Origin: Hydractinia symbiolongicarpus
Taxonomy: Eukaryota; Cnidaria; Hydrozoa; Anthoathecata; Hydractiniidae
Direction: 5' to 3'
Assembly: GCF_029227915.1 (NCBI RefSeq)
Contig: NC_079884.1
Span: 8,494,001 to 8,558,000 of the forward strand
DNA: 64,000 nt
How positions within the stretch are numbered: position 1 is the stretch's first letter; each line of letters starts with the position of its first letter. Made by a program: the position numbers and the translations under genes. Below are positions 49,480-63,999 of this stretch, piece after piece. The notes beneath the pieces were generated by a model that had not been told where the DNA came from, made no database searches, and saw only the letters and a list, made by a program, of their open reading frames with translations.

Positions 49480-49930
49480 TTTTTTAATTTTTTTATCGTC
49501 CCCTCCATAACTTTTCGATTTGCTTATATCAGAACTTTTTTTATGATGTCATCAGAAATTTGTCTAATATACAACAGTATGCTTAAAATACATTTAACGT
49601 TTTAATCTTAACGTATTTTAACATTCTGTTTGAAGCTTCTGATAGCCAAATAAAAATTATTAAACATACCTTCCTCTTTCTACATATTTTATATGAAAAC
49701 TGCCATAAATTGCCCCAATTTTCTCGGGTAGAATTCAAAACAAAAATCGTGTTATCGGATTAATCACGTGTTAAAACTTCGCAGAATGAATCCTCTTGAT
49801 GAATAAATTTTCTTTGAAACTGAATGATTATAAGGATCTCATGGAAATTTAAGGGGTAGCTTTAAATAATGGCGAATGTCTAAAACTCTCAAAGGTATGG
49901 GACCTGAAATTTGCTAGGAGGGGTCGAATT
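49480..49930 (-). repeat. Dispersed repeat, copy 2
   Basis: Reverse complement aligns with 8,285-8,835 in several ordered blocks, including GAAGCTTCAAACAGAATGT-like and CACGTGATTAATCCGAT. It ends about 75 bp before the RecQ-carrying element. Confidence 0.55.
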
Positions 49931-50012
49931 AATAAATATGAAAACTCAGTATTTTAACCATACATCATATGAAAAAAAAGGTTATTGAAAAACCGACAGA
50001 GACCCATCCACC

Positions 50013-50087
50013 CAACCTCGAACCCAGGGCCTGTAGCGTTTTTTGATATGAGGATGAAACGCGTACGAGGCCCTGGTACAACAGACT
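50013..50087 (+). repeat. Left terminal inverted repeat, 75 bp
   Basis: Inverse of 53,904-53,980 except for two missing G in the GATATGAGG(GG)ATGAAAC part. It ends ...GGTACAACAGACT, after which the two sides diverge. Confidence 0.9.
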
Positions 50088-50420
50088 GAAATTCGCCCAA
50101 AATTAAGCATGCAGAGAAACGTAATGTATGCGTGACGTTTTCGATCGAAGATGGTGTTCTAGTGGCGGGAGGGTACTTTAGCCAGCGCTACCTATAGCTA
50201 CACTGTAAAATTACAGAGTAAATACAACCCTTAATGGCTTTCTAGTCATTTTGTGGTGTATGATACATATAGTATTGTATAGTGGAAACAATCCACTAAC
50301 TATAGGTTTTTGTGATTTTCTGGGATAGCCACTTTAAATGTTTATTATTATTCTTATTTTAAATATTATAGAATAGAATTTCTAAATTTTACATCTACGT
50401 CAAAAATAACAGATGATGCG

Positions 50421-52502
<2,082 letters not shown>

Positions 52503-52884
52503 TTCCATAATACACAATGTGAGGTAATGTTACTACATACATTAATCAATTTTAGTTTTCTTATATATTCTACTCTTAGCTTATTATGGAATTATTTTTT
52601 GTGTGTAAACTAACCTGTGTGTGAGATATATATACATTTTTTACATTCCAGAAACTTGCTTTTTATGCTTTGTAAGCCATTGATGGAAATGATTAGTGTC
52701 AAGGTATAACTGAGGGCTTCTTTTTATATTTCTAAATGATGGATGAAAGCGTCCAGGTGTATATTCAAATGGAATTTGAAGAATATATATAAAATATAAA
52801 AAAGTATACATGTATATGCATAGTATATATAAAAAAGATATATGTAATTTTTAAAACATAGGTAAGAAAGAATGTATATTTTAC

Positions 52885-53226
52885 CTCTGAGTTTCTTTGT
52901 GGTACATTTTTGTTCTGGTGACGATATTACCCTTTTCACACTGCAATTTTTCCAAAAGCTTATCTGTGCATTCCGACACAAAATCTTAAATTGTACAAAG
53001 TTTTCAATTTTTCTTTCACATTTACGACAGATTATATCATTTATGTTATCAGTTTGCACAATTGTGATACCCACAGTGCCTTGTATTTTCTCTTGAAGTT
53101 GTTTTGATGTTCCAATATTTCCAAAAATTTGACTAAATCGTTTTAAGTCAGTCTCAGCACACAGTCTACACACTTTATCACATCCACTATAAACTTTATG
53201 TGGTGTGATATTTTCTTTCCCTTTGC
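52885..53226 (-). CDS. ZAD-like zinc-binding domain exon (partial gene)
   Basis: An internal-looking exon bounded by a TTGTTTTTAG acceptor (53,227-53,228) and an AGAG|GTAAAA donor (52,885). It encodes VCRLCAETD, about 45 residues, then IICRKCERK and a helical tail. This is the paired C-x2-C arrangement of the zinc-finger-associated (ZAD) domain, known for dimerisation of DNA-binding proteins. Flanking exons were not convincingly found: an upstream candidate near 53,590 does not match the phase, and a downstream candidate near 52,640-52,760 gives no good frame. It lies inside the inverted-repeat element, convergent with the helicase gene, so it may be the element's own DNA-binding protein. That role is inference. 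Confidence 0.55.
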
Positions 53227-53903
53227 CTAAAAACAAAGATTTATATTAGTTGTTATTTTTTGTATATATATATTTCCTTTTATTTATACAGCTAGCTATA
53301 CTTTATTTCCTAAAATATTTTTTAATGCTCTAGCTAGTATTCTTATCCCAAAAAATTGTCAAATAATATCCCTTGAATTGTGACATAAAAAAGATTACTT
53401 GTCATTGTTGTGCATCTTCAAGCTAGCTAACAGTATCTAGCTAGTTAGCCAGCATACATACTAAAAAAGTTGCATCTATACCAAGTTTCTGTTTACTTTT
53501 TAGCATGTGAAAACAAAAATTAAATTGCAGTTTTTTTAAAAATATAAGTATTGTGTCCCAACAAAAGGTGAGAAGTACCTGCTACTTTCGTTAGCAGGAC
53601 AGATGTTCATCGCACCATTCCATTTGACTTGTCAGCTGCCTTTTTCCCATCAGTGAAACAACAAAAATAATGTTTAAAAATTTTGAACAGCACCGATAAA
53701 TTTGTAACGATGCAAGAAAAGTCAAAAATAACGTGAATTAATAAATATTTTCTTCATAAACAAGTTACCAAAAAATCTGCGTAATGCTCATCGCCATATT
53801 TGTTGTTACTATAAAATGCTGTGCTTGCAAAAAATACTTCTGCATTTATTATCTTTTTAGCATAATTTAAAAAAGCCGTATACGCATTCTCATTGGTTGA
53901 GTA

Positions 53904-53980
53904 AGTCTGTTGTACCAGGGCCTCGTACGCGTTTCATCCCCTCATATCAAAAAACGCTACAGGCCCTGGGTTCGAGGTTG
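53904..53980 (-). repeat. Right terminal inverted repeat, 77 bp
   Basis: Ends GCCCTGGGTTCGAGGTTG, followed at once by CCATCCACC. Near-identical inverse of 50,013-50,087. Confidence 0.9.
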
Positions 53981-53989
53981 CCATCCACC

Positions 53990-56900
53990 TCCAGTATATT
54001 TAGGGTAAAATTTAAAGTTTAGTAATTCTCTAAGAAGACTGCTAAGTTTGTAATTGGATTACTATTTAGTTATTAACATAATAAAATGTCGCTGCCATAT
54101 TGAAGTTACAGTTCTTGAATTTGCAACGGCCTGAAAATTTATTCGAATAGAGAAAATTCGAGACAGAAAGGAAAACCGATAAAGGATCAAAATATTTGTT
54201 GCCATAAAGAAATTCCACACTTTGTGTATGATAATTAATCCTCATGATAATTTTGATGGAGTTTTTATTTGTCCCTAAAATTAATCAGGCTGAAATTTGT
54301 ATGTATATCCTATCCAAATGCAATCACAGCTGTTGCAAGCAGCATTTAATCTTATTCACCAACAGATACATTTGAAAAGATGTCTTTCTTTCTCAGCTAT
54401 ATCCACCCATCAGCAGAATATCTATTGGAAAAAGCTACCTTAACCTTGTCTGGAAAACCAGACGAATTAAAAGCATGTCCGGAATTTAGATTGTTCAATC
54501 TTAGAAGTATCAACAATGTGGTATTTTTGCCAGTACAGTAATTTCCATAATACAATCTTAGACAGCTAGAACAACAAGATTAAGGGTGTTTAAACTGACG
54601 TTTGAAAAGCTAAAAAACGTTCTGTCGCATTTGAAAGAATGCATACATCATGTGAACAAGTCACTGTTGAATTACAGTTTTGTTTTGTTATTATTACATT
54701 GGTACTTCAACAACATTTGGAATACTAGAAACCACTTTTCTTGTCTTGACAGCGTCATTGATAAAAATAAGCCCATAGTTAAGGCCCAGATACAATAAAA
54801 GATATTCAACATGTTAAACTTTTTATTTTATATGACTGTTCGTAAAAAGCAGGTAAATTTTGCCATTTCTTCGCGTAAGAAAATTGATCATGCTCAAAAG
54901 TAATGATCATTAAAATGACAGATCTACATTTAGGCATTTACAGTCAACAATTTTGGGTGATGCCTTTAACGGTCCAAGTCTAGATTTATTCCCACCGAAA
55001 TTTCTCAGCTCAAAAGTTTAAATTTATAAATTTTAAACTGGCCCGGATGGCTGTATAGTATATAGTTAGAGAGCTTTATTAATAATTTCTCTCAGCATAG
55101 AAAAATCATAATTGGAAGTCTTCTCCCCTTTTGTCTTTTTCTGTATAGGGCTAAGCATAATAACATGCGACCACAATATTTGCAGACCGTCTGTCATTCT
55201 CCTGTCAATATTAAAAAAATTATTTTAATAGGGGATTATCACGTAATTTTTTAATTTATCAATTCAAATACAACAGTAATATATTTTCTTATAGCTGGCT
55301 AAAGCCCACCTTTTAAAAATAGCTGGAATAGCATTTTTTATTGTTTGTAGTTTCTATAACACACTGTATACTTTTTCCTAAATTATTCGGGCCTCTTCTA
55401 ACTATTAAAATAAGTAAAAACACCACGTGGGTCCATAACCGTAAAATAAGAAAGAACACCATATCAAAGATGATACCAGATTAGAATTGAGCCTAACGAA
55501 GCAAGCAAACACGTGAATTTGTTCTTCACGAGTAAGACGGTCGTAACAAATAAGCAATTACTAAGGCTCGAATTTTAAGGAGTGAGTACATAAGGCCATT
55601 TTTAATTAACGACATGAGGCGTGCAAACAATGCTGTCTGGATATGCTTTTAGCAAACGCAAATACAAAACACATGCGCGCGCACAAACAAATAATGAAAA
55701 ATATGTTTGGAATGTCCGTCTGTGTATTGAGTCAGACATTGTTAGATGTATTTCCAATTGCAGTATAAAATCAAATATATTTTATTTACTTACGCTAATA
55801 AATAGTCTGAGCGGCGAATTATGTTTAAGTAGAAGTATCGTTTACGTTTCGGATCACCATGAAGTCAAAAATATATTTCCATAACACATGGAGGGGGAGA
55901 AGTGTCTCATAAGAGTCTCATAATCTGGTATAGAAAAGGACCACCGCCCGGTAATCTGGCATAGAAGGGGGAATCGTCCAGTAATCTGGTATAGAAGGGG
56001 GAATCATCCAATAATTTAGGCACGTCTTTTTATCAAGATTAAATAAACGTGATTTTTTTGCATTGGGCCTTCAAACAAAATACATGAATAAAATCCAATA
56101 ATTATTGTTATTGTCAATTTTATAAGTATGTTTCCCAGGTAACGCAAAGTTTTCTCTCCATGGCAACGACATGTACAAAATTCAGAGGTAATAAAGTCAA
56201 CGTTGCGACATCTCACAAAAAAACAGACGATAAGAAAACATGCTAAACTAATAAAATCAAAATTAAAAGCGAAGATTTATGACAACATATTTGCAAACAG
56301 TACGAAATTGTATTTGTTTATATATATTCTCCGCAGTCCCTTTTTAGGACAGACTAAGAAGCACTGGGCACGAGTATACCTTGACGTGTTTCTGATGTAA
56401 CTTTATCCAAGAAAAAGTCAAAATATCTAATCCTCCAAGAGCGATTAAGATTAAATAACGTAGAAGATTCAAACTACGCCCTTTTAAAAGATTATTGCAT
56501 GCGTCAACCAGCTTCAACGTTGTAACTATTCCCAATGTTGTAACGATTTCTTATGACGGTCTAAACAAAGAATTTTCCAGCATAAGAAAAATAAAACGCA
56601 GATGAGGATATGTCGCAATCGGATCTTAAGTTTATGAAAAGAATAAACCATCCTTGTGTTATGGAATAGATTATACTCGACTATTTGGAACATTTCAGTC
56701 AATTTGGAAGAATGCTAAAGTTCTTTTAACAGAATTGTCTTTTGTTTACACACGTCTTCCAGACGTCAAATAAAATGTCAGTTATTAAACAAATCTACTC
56801 AAACATGCGAATATGACACCCTAGTTTAATAAAGTTGTCTTAAAAATCTACTACATAAATAGTTGCAGGATTGCATGTGTCGCATTCACAAGCTAACATA

Positions 56901-57000
56901 CACAACGCTCACACTTAAGATTGTGACACTATCAGTACTCAACTCCAATTAAAACAGTATTCACACACACACACAAGCTTTCCTGTGAAAAGTCGAAAGA
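53990..57000. other. Intergenic, no gene supported
   Basis: A 53-codon frame at 54,380-54,541 (+) and an 87-aa frame at 55,621-55,884 (+) have no recognisable family. A three-copy 31-bp repeat lies at 55,921-56,012. The TGF-beta gene promoter should lie near 56,800-57,000. Confidence 0.4.
55921..56012 (+). repeat. About 31-bp tandem repeat, three copies
   Basis: AATCTGGTATAGAAGGGGGA followed by ATC(G/A)TCCA(G/A)T, with small changes between copies. Confidence 0.75.
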
Positions 57001-59761
57001 ATGTGTTCGTATCTGTGGTATTCGTTTGTAACTGCCGTCATCAGCACTGTTGTTGTGTGCTCTCCGCTAAAAACAGATAAATCAGCAAATTCAGTCGAAG
57101 ACCTGCATATTGAATTAATCAAGAAGAAGATCTTAGAGCAGCTACATTTCACAACAAGACCGCCAAAAGAAATCAGGAGAGGAAAAATTGTGGTACCACG
57201 GCCAGCTCTGGATGACGATAAAAACGACGACAAACGAGAAGAAAATAAAGTTGAGATTCTTCTTCCGTCCGAAACAAGTGAGTTGTTTTTTTCTTTTTGC
57301 TTATAGTATTCTCGAAGGATTTTTCTGTAAATAAAAATAGCAAGGACTTGAAATCGATCTTTGCAATATCTTTAAAAACAACTTAAAACCAAAAAAAAAA
57401 AATTTTTGCTGCAAACTTCCAAAATAAAAGTTATCTGCGCGATGTCTTAAAAAATTCATGTTACTTTTTCAACAACAACAAAAATTGAGTTTAAACATAC
57501 TTTTTGAATGTTGATGATGTATCCAAATTTAGAGTGTCTCAATATGACTTGTAAGAACTCAGAAACCTTACAAGTTAAGTGGTTAAAAAGATGATTATTC
57601 ATGATCGATTAATGTGACCACATTATTGACATAATCTAAAAAATAAACAAGTTTTTATTTATCTTCCGTTCCTTTCTTCTTGGACATTGCGTTTAAGAAG
57701 TTTATTTTAATACTAAACCACACGAGTCTACTCCAATTGCATTGCTCTCCATTTTCTGAAACACTCCTCCAATGTGTTTTTTAGTGTAACTTCATTTTTT
57801 AAGAAGGAGTGTTAAAATTAAAAGAACAGAAATTAAACATTAAGCTCTTTGAAAACATTAAATAACTCAATAATGTTTCAATAGTGGTCAGTTACATGAA
57901 TCTAGTGTTTTCTAACATGCACGCATTCGTAAGAAAAATATTTGAAAGAATTTTGTTGTAGTAATTAAAACCAGTTTGTAGTAACTGATGCGCGTGGATT
58001 AACTAACATTTGATCCCTTGAGTTGTAGATCGAAGTAAACATACTATTAATGACAATACATATCAATATTTTTGTTATTTTACTAAATAATAGTTTATTA
58101 GGTTTAAAAAAACTAAAAACCTTTAGTGTTACTACAGTCTACATCGTGGGAAGCTAACTTATTCCGTCATCGCCAAACAGATATCTTTACTCTGGTGGTG
58201 TTTTTGGATAAATTCTTTTATATATAACAATTTTTGTTTCGCTACATGAAAAATTACAGACGAGGATACTATATATACTTAACTTTCATCCATGTGTACT
58301 TAATTTAAGGTTTTTGCCAAAATATTAACAAAGCATAAGTAACGACAGATAAATAAACAAATAAATATTTCTATTTTCGATCAGACATATTGACCTAACT
58401 GTTGACACAGAGCTTTACATGGAGCAGAGATTTTTGATTTTATTTGGGTATAGTCTGAAAGTCTGAAAAGAGTTTATCCTGTCTGTTATGCACATTTCCA
58501 GCATGTCACGTCCATGTTGACTATGTTTGGCAAACCAAACGACAAATTGTACGAACTATCCTATTCATAGAGCGAAATAAACATGAAGAGGCGTACACTA
58601 ATGTAAAGTAATATAAAAGAGCGGAAAGTAAGGTATAAAAACGTAATGCAATGTAAAGAACCGTAAAGGAACGTTAATTGACGTAAAAAAGCCTTAAACA
58701 ACGTTACTTCACGTAAGAAAGCGTGAAGGAACGTACAGAAACGCAACATAAAGTGCAGAAATATAAAGAAACGTAGATTAGTGTACAATAACGTACGCGA
58801 AGGCAGTCCAATGGTAAATAACGTAAAGGAATACACAAGAATGTAAAGCAAAAAGATTTTTAAATGATCCGGCTGATAACATGATCAGAATATGTCTCTG
58901 TAACTGCTTGCCACTCTAAACAAGTGGATCTTTTGCACGGACTTTTCAACTAGTTACTTAATAAGCGGTGTGATTTCGCATGCAGGTTATATGTGTCTCT
59001 TTGTCCCTATGTGGATATCTTACGTTTCAAACTTAAAGTTATTAAAACGAAAAAATAAAATAAGTAAATTTATTTATTTACTTTCTTTTTTTCTAGAATC
59101 TACCTTAAGCCACACTTTCAGTGTTACAGCTGATGTTTTTAAACAAGGACATGTCGAATATGCAACATTATCCGTGTACAAAAAAGGTGTAAATAAAGAT
59201 GGCGTCGAAACAGTGACATTAAAATACGGAAACAAAATTTTACAACGCAAAACATTCCCTGTTACCTTTGCTGGATGGGTAACATTCGATGTAGGAAATG
59301 CGATAAAATATCACAAAGGCGATAAAATTACGTTTAGTTTCGTTTGTAGTCAATGTGCAGGAAACAACGACTTTTTGCTTACCTCTGGAACAAAATATAC
59401 ACCGTACTTGACGGTAAGAGCTTCACTTAACCGACACAAGATTGTTAAAAGATCAACACCGACATGTAGCGACAAAAAGGCGTGTTGTTTGCAATATTTA
59501 TACGTTAATTTTACAGAGATTGGTTGGAATGATTGGGTCAAAGAACCAAATGGCTTTGTAGCAAATTACTGTGCTGGAAAATGCTCGCAAAATCCATTAA
59601 AAAACAAATTAAGTTTGGAAAAATTGGCTGGATACCTGCCTCCATCTTCATGCTGTATAGCAAAGGAACACGCACCATTGACTTTATATTTTCACCGCGA
59701 CATGGTGATTTACAAAAAAGTTTTCAAGAACCTGGTCACAACGAAATGTGGCTGCACGTAG
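57001..59761 (+). CDS. Secreted TGF-beta superfamily ligand (activin/TGF-beta-like, 9-Cys), 313 aa, two exons
   Basis: Exons 57,001-57,277 and 59,097-59,761 (GAAACAA|GTGAGT; TTTTTTCTAG|AATC; phases agree, 942 nt). Residues 1-21 form a signal peptide (hydrophobic core around FVTAVISTVVV). A prodomain of roughly 190 residues follows, with WVTFDVGNAI-type and LTVRAS blocks. A basic cleavage site KIVKRS precedes a mature domain of about 102 residues. The mature domain has nine cysteines: TPTC, ACC, ANYCAGKC, SSCC and the terminal KCGC. This is the cystine-knot pattern of the TGF-beta/activin/myostatin branch; BMPs have seven. Expected role: dimeric extracellular signal through receptor serine kinases. 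The prodomain is short for the family, so a further exon in the 1.8-kb intron is possible. The intron holds a Helitron-like remnant. Confidence 0.88.
58570..58860 (+). repeat. Degenerate minisatellite with an exact 10-bp period
   Basis: About 29 consecutive decamers close to ACGTAAAGAA keep phase for about 290 bp with substitutions but almost no indels. Read on the minus strand, this gives a 96-aa frame with a 10-residue repeat (FLHxFLRxxT-like), which is an artefact of the period. Confidence 0.75.
58915..58956 (+). mobile_element. Helitron-like 3' end in TGF-beta intron
   Basis: GTGGATCTTTTGCAC (imperfect hairpin) followed by GGACTTTTCAA and CTAG, then T, as in the 29.6-32.3 kb units. The 5' end was not located; the 10-bp minisatellite just upstream may be internal to the element. 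Confidence 0.55.
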
Positions 59762-60030
59762 AATGAATGAAGAAAACGTATTGATCACAATCCGCTACTT
59801 CTGTACTGTATCGTAAATATCAGTAGTTATAGGAAGAAAAGATATTATGGTCCAGCCACGTTAGAGAAGAAGTAGAACATAAATTCTTATCGAGAAGAAG
59901 TTGTAAAACCTAACCTTTCCATTGTAAATGGATTTAGTTTAGATTTAACTCTAGTAGAATGTTTAACTGCACTTTTTCGTCACCTGAAAAGGTTAAATTT
60001 GCTGTTTTGCCTGATTAAGAATATAAATGA

Positions 60031-60036
60031 AATAAA
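60031..60036 (+). promoter_or_regulatory. AATAAA polyadenylation signal of TGF-beta gene
   Basis: AATAAA followed by a second overlapping AATAAA lies about 270 nt past the stop codon, a normal 3' UTR distance. Confidence 0.5.
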
Positions 60037-60059
60037 ATAAATGTTGAATAGCTAAAATA

Positions 60060-62640
60060 AGTCCATCGTGATTATTATTTCAATTAAATTTCAATCCCAA
60101 CTAAGTAAATCTGATTAATTAAACAAAAAAGAGAATAAGGAATGTTTCGCAAAAAACCTTCCGCTCCGTATCTAATTGGATATGAAAACCAAGAAGAAGG
60201 AAAGTTTTGATATTGTCAAATTCTGGGATAAAAAAACGACTCCCGCCTTTCTAAACGGATAAGGTAGGACTAAAAAACTGTCCAAGACTAAACTGAGAAA
60301 CTATCATAATTAATGAACTCGGCTACTGTCATAAAGTACTATGTCAAGATAATGACGTAATTAATGACGTCATATAAAGTTATAGCAAGTTACGATTAAC
60401 TAATATTGATAATATATTGAATTATTTTTTCTACTCTTTTTTTCTTTTATTTAATATTTAGTTTTATGTATTTTTATTTGTAAGTAATTGACACCAAACT
60501 TCTTTCCAATCTCTTTTAGAAGATAAAAAGTTTGGAAACCAGTTTGCAAACGTAGAATTGTCTAATGACATTAAATTTTTATGTGACAAAACATTTGGGT
60601 GTATTTCCTTTGCTTGCCCCCAAAGTTGTCAACGAGAATTTAAGCCATAGAGATATTTTAGGTTAAAAACCATTACTTGTACCGACATTTCGTTTCTATA
60701 GCATTTTCTTTCAATTTTTGATACTGTTTGGAGCAAGTAAATTCTGGATGTAACTAGCGGTCAATGCTTTGCCACTTTTGCTGACGATGAAAAATATACT
60801 TAATTATTGTTGCTACTAGTGGAAGCAATGTTTTGAGATTTTTATAGTCGGAAACCCGAGTAGAGTGTTTACTATAGGTAAACTGCAAGCTGTTAGTGGT
60901 GTGACCTTTTATGCGAATTACTTCTTTGAAAAATGTCTATTCAAATAAATACACATGCTCTCCCTCTGGGGTTTTAAATTAGTGTCTATGAATTTTAATA
61001 CGTGACTAGAGGTATATGTGTCTTATGAGAGGCAGCAACGTTTAAAAAACATGGCAACGAATCTATCCCTGCTTTTAAGTTTTTTTCTGCTATTTCTAGC
61101 GCAAAAAAGCTATGACTTAAAATTTATATGAACTTTAAAATTTTAAACTATTAAAAGTTAAGAAAAGCATCAAAGTTGAAATCATATTTAGCTAAGAAGA
61201 AATTTTAATCAAAAAAGAGGCATATATGCACTCGTCCTTTTGCGGTATCCTTCGAGTTTTTTATAATAAATGTTATACATAACGTTCACTGGGAGGTTGC
61301 ACTAGAAAACGAGAGATTGTTGGCTACAAAACGAGAGATCGTTGACTAAAGAACAAAAAGAGAGGTCTTTGACTATAAAACGAGAGTTCTCTGACAAAAA
61401 AACGAGACCTTTTGCAGCAGGTTCAAACAATAGAACATCGTTTTTCTTCTATTATCGGGTTTAAAATTGTCATGTCACTGTTCTTCTGAGTTTTGCAAAA
61501 TTTGGATTGCATCTATGAAACCGTACGGATGGACCTAATTTTCGCGTTGTTTGTCGAATAATTAAATAAATTTCCAATGGCGAATATATTTAATCTCATA
61601 AACCAATCACAAGCTGCAATTATCAATTTTTGACCGACTACTTAGAGACTTTTTACTCTTTGTTGATGACATATTGATGACAGTTATTTAAAAAATTTAT
61701 TTTGCATCTAAAGTTATAGATATACCTATTTCTGGTGTCTCCTTTTATTATACCTAGAGAACAGAAGTTTCAACAAGCGGAACATTAAGAACTATTTACG
61801 CAGGAGACAATCTCTCCAGCACGCATATAGCGCAGGAAAAGTCTGCAATTTAGATTTTTAGTTGACCCGCATAGTTTTCCTGCAGCATTGACCTGCAGCG
61901 TTTTCAAAATAAATATGGAGGCGATGTGATGTGAAAATGGCTAAGAGAATATTTTTTTGTTTTTACTTTTATAATTATGTAAATATTTATTTAAATCCTG
62001 ATCATATAAACTACTCGATCTAACTAAGCTCGTTTTAATCTTTATAAAAAAGAGGCATTACAACACAGTTCTGGGGAAATAACACAAAAGGGAAGCGATT
62101 CGGTTTCACGACGTCATAACAATTTTTTTGGAGGTGAAAAGTTTCCGTATTTTAGGTGAAGAAAGTGCAGAGTTAAGCATATTTTGGAAATTTAAGAACA
62201 ATGTTAGGAATTTTGAGCAAAGATAATTTTTTGGAGCAAAATCTAGCAAGATTGCTAGCTAAGCATCATTTCCAGACAAATTTTTATTGTGGTTTTACCT
62301 TTCGTTGCTAGCTAATTATTCTTCCATTTCCACATTTTTTAGCACCCTGTGAAATTACAAAAATGGCGGATGTAGCACAAATGCGATTCGTCAACTAAGT
62401 AAAATGCCAATCATCACTACGTCAACAAGCCGAACCGAATCGTCATAAGAGACGGTTTCCCTAACACTGTATGTAAAACCTAGAAAATCGTTTCCTAAAC
62501 CTAGTTTTGACAAGCCGTATCCGATAAAGGGTAATAGTTTCCCCTGTTTTTAAAATATTAGGAAGCACGGAAATGGATAGTAATAAAAGATTTTTTCATC
62601 AAAGGGTATCATATTTTTAAAATCACTCGCCATAGTAGCA
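60060..62640. other. Intergenic, no gene recognised
   Basis: Only a short tandem repeat (61,300-61,415) stands out. No domain-like ORF on either strand. Confidence 0.4.
61300..61415 (+). repeat. About 23-bp tandem repeat, 4-5 copies
   Basis: Units AAAACGAGAGATCGTTGACTA with substitutions (GAGAGATTGTTGGCTA, GAGAGGTCTTTGACTA, GAGAGTTCTCTGACA). Confidence 0.75.
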
Positions 62641-63182
62641 TACCGTAATGCTTTGAATAAACGCCCCCTTCTATTAAACGCTCCCTCGAATAGACGGCCC
62701 TCCTTTTCAGTCATTTTTTAAATAAACGCCCTCCTCGAATAGATGTCCCCTTTGAATAAAGGCCCCTCCCTTATAAGGGGCATTGGGGCATTTATTAAAG
62801 GCGATAGTAAAAGTATACTTACTTACTTCCTAAATCTTAGGTTTAGGGTTGGAAGTTTAGCTTTTCGCTTTTGAAGTCCATACTCTAAAACATGTGAATA
62901 TCTTTTATTTTTTGTTGTGAAGATATATATTATTATTATTATTTCCGAATTTATATACAGGATGAGTATGTCAGTAAAAAATACTGTTATAAATATACGT
63001 CCTGTCAATCCTGTTATAGATCTGTTATAGATATTCTTAAAAACTTCAAAACAGACGAAGAGTAAAAATTTAACAAACGCTCCCCCTTTTAAACGCCCCC
63101 TCAAATAGAAGCCCCTCCCAAAAAAAAAAAAATGTCAAAAAATTTATTAAACGCCCCAGGCGTTTATTTGAAGCATTGCGGT
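62641..63182. mobile_element. MITE with TACCG(T/C)AATGCTT termini
   Basis: The left end TACCGTAATGCTTTGAATAA and the right end, inverse TACCGCAATGCTTCAAATAA, each followed by ACGCC. The interior alternates ATAAACGCCC/GAATAGA words. The central ~300 bp differs in composition and may be a nested insertion. Probable TA target. Confidence 0.65.
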
Positions 63183-63953
63183 AACAGTGGAAAAAGAAGT
63201 CTGCAATCAATTCTCTCCCTTTGCTGTGATAGTAATAAAATGCCAATATGAGAATAAATTGCCCCAGAACTTCATGAAAAAACCATCAGAGTTAACAAAA
63301 GAGGACAACCAAAACAAGTTGTGTGAGATATTGCAGGCAAAGTAGACGGAGAAATTCCTGTGAACCTGCATGTTTTTTTTGCATTGTGGAAAACGGTGAC
63401 CCCTTAACTTTCAAAATCCTGAGGAATATACTTTCCTAAGAAACGTAATGATCATACACCCTGTGAATAATAAGAATTAATTATTAACAATCAATGAAAG
63501 CCTATACAAAGCCAACCAGTACAGCCTAGCTAATCTACCAACTCCTTACCAAAGATAAAGAATTACATCGACTAGGATATCATCATCAACACAGCCCCTT
63601 TGTAGTTAGTAACCACAGATTACAGCTGACTTCTAGCCATGCGATCCTTCACTGGTGCATATGAAACAACTTTGCATAATTGCACTTACAAGCAGAACAG
63701 GTAATATTGTTGGCATTATTTTAATTAAAATTATTTTTTAATTCCTAAACTTAAATATGCTCCACAATAATCTAAGTAAAAAAATAAATCTAAAAAGCAA
63801 ATTCAGAGTATCAAGTTTGGAACTTAATATTGCTCAAACTTTTTGTGGAATTGTGGGAGCAGTTAATGTCTTGGCTTTTATCCCTTTTCTCAGAAATGGG
63901 CAGGTTTTTGGGTCCGAAAACATGATCACTAACCCACTAATAGATAGGCCTGC
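63183..63953. other. No gene recognised
   Basis: A 66-aa frame at 63,757-63,957 (+) lacks domain character. It could be a partial exon of something beyond the window. Confidence 0.3.
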
Positions 63954-63999
63954 TTGACTTACCAGCAAACAAGGGATCCCTTGTTTGCTGGTAAGTCAA
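63954..63999. repeat. Perfect 46-bp palindrome at the window edge
   Basis: TTGACTTACCAGCAAACAAG then GG and AT at the centre, followed by the exact inverse; all 23 base pairs match. Base 64,000 breaks the symmetry. Confidence 0.95.

Noticed and set aside
53570-53660. Candidate first exon of the ZAD-like gene
   Set aside because: Frames starting there either stop or give the wrong phase for the exon at 53,226.
58561-58851. 96-aa minus-strand frame with a 10-residue repeat
   Set aside because: The repeat follows directly from the 10-bp minisatellite period; no start or splice context.
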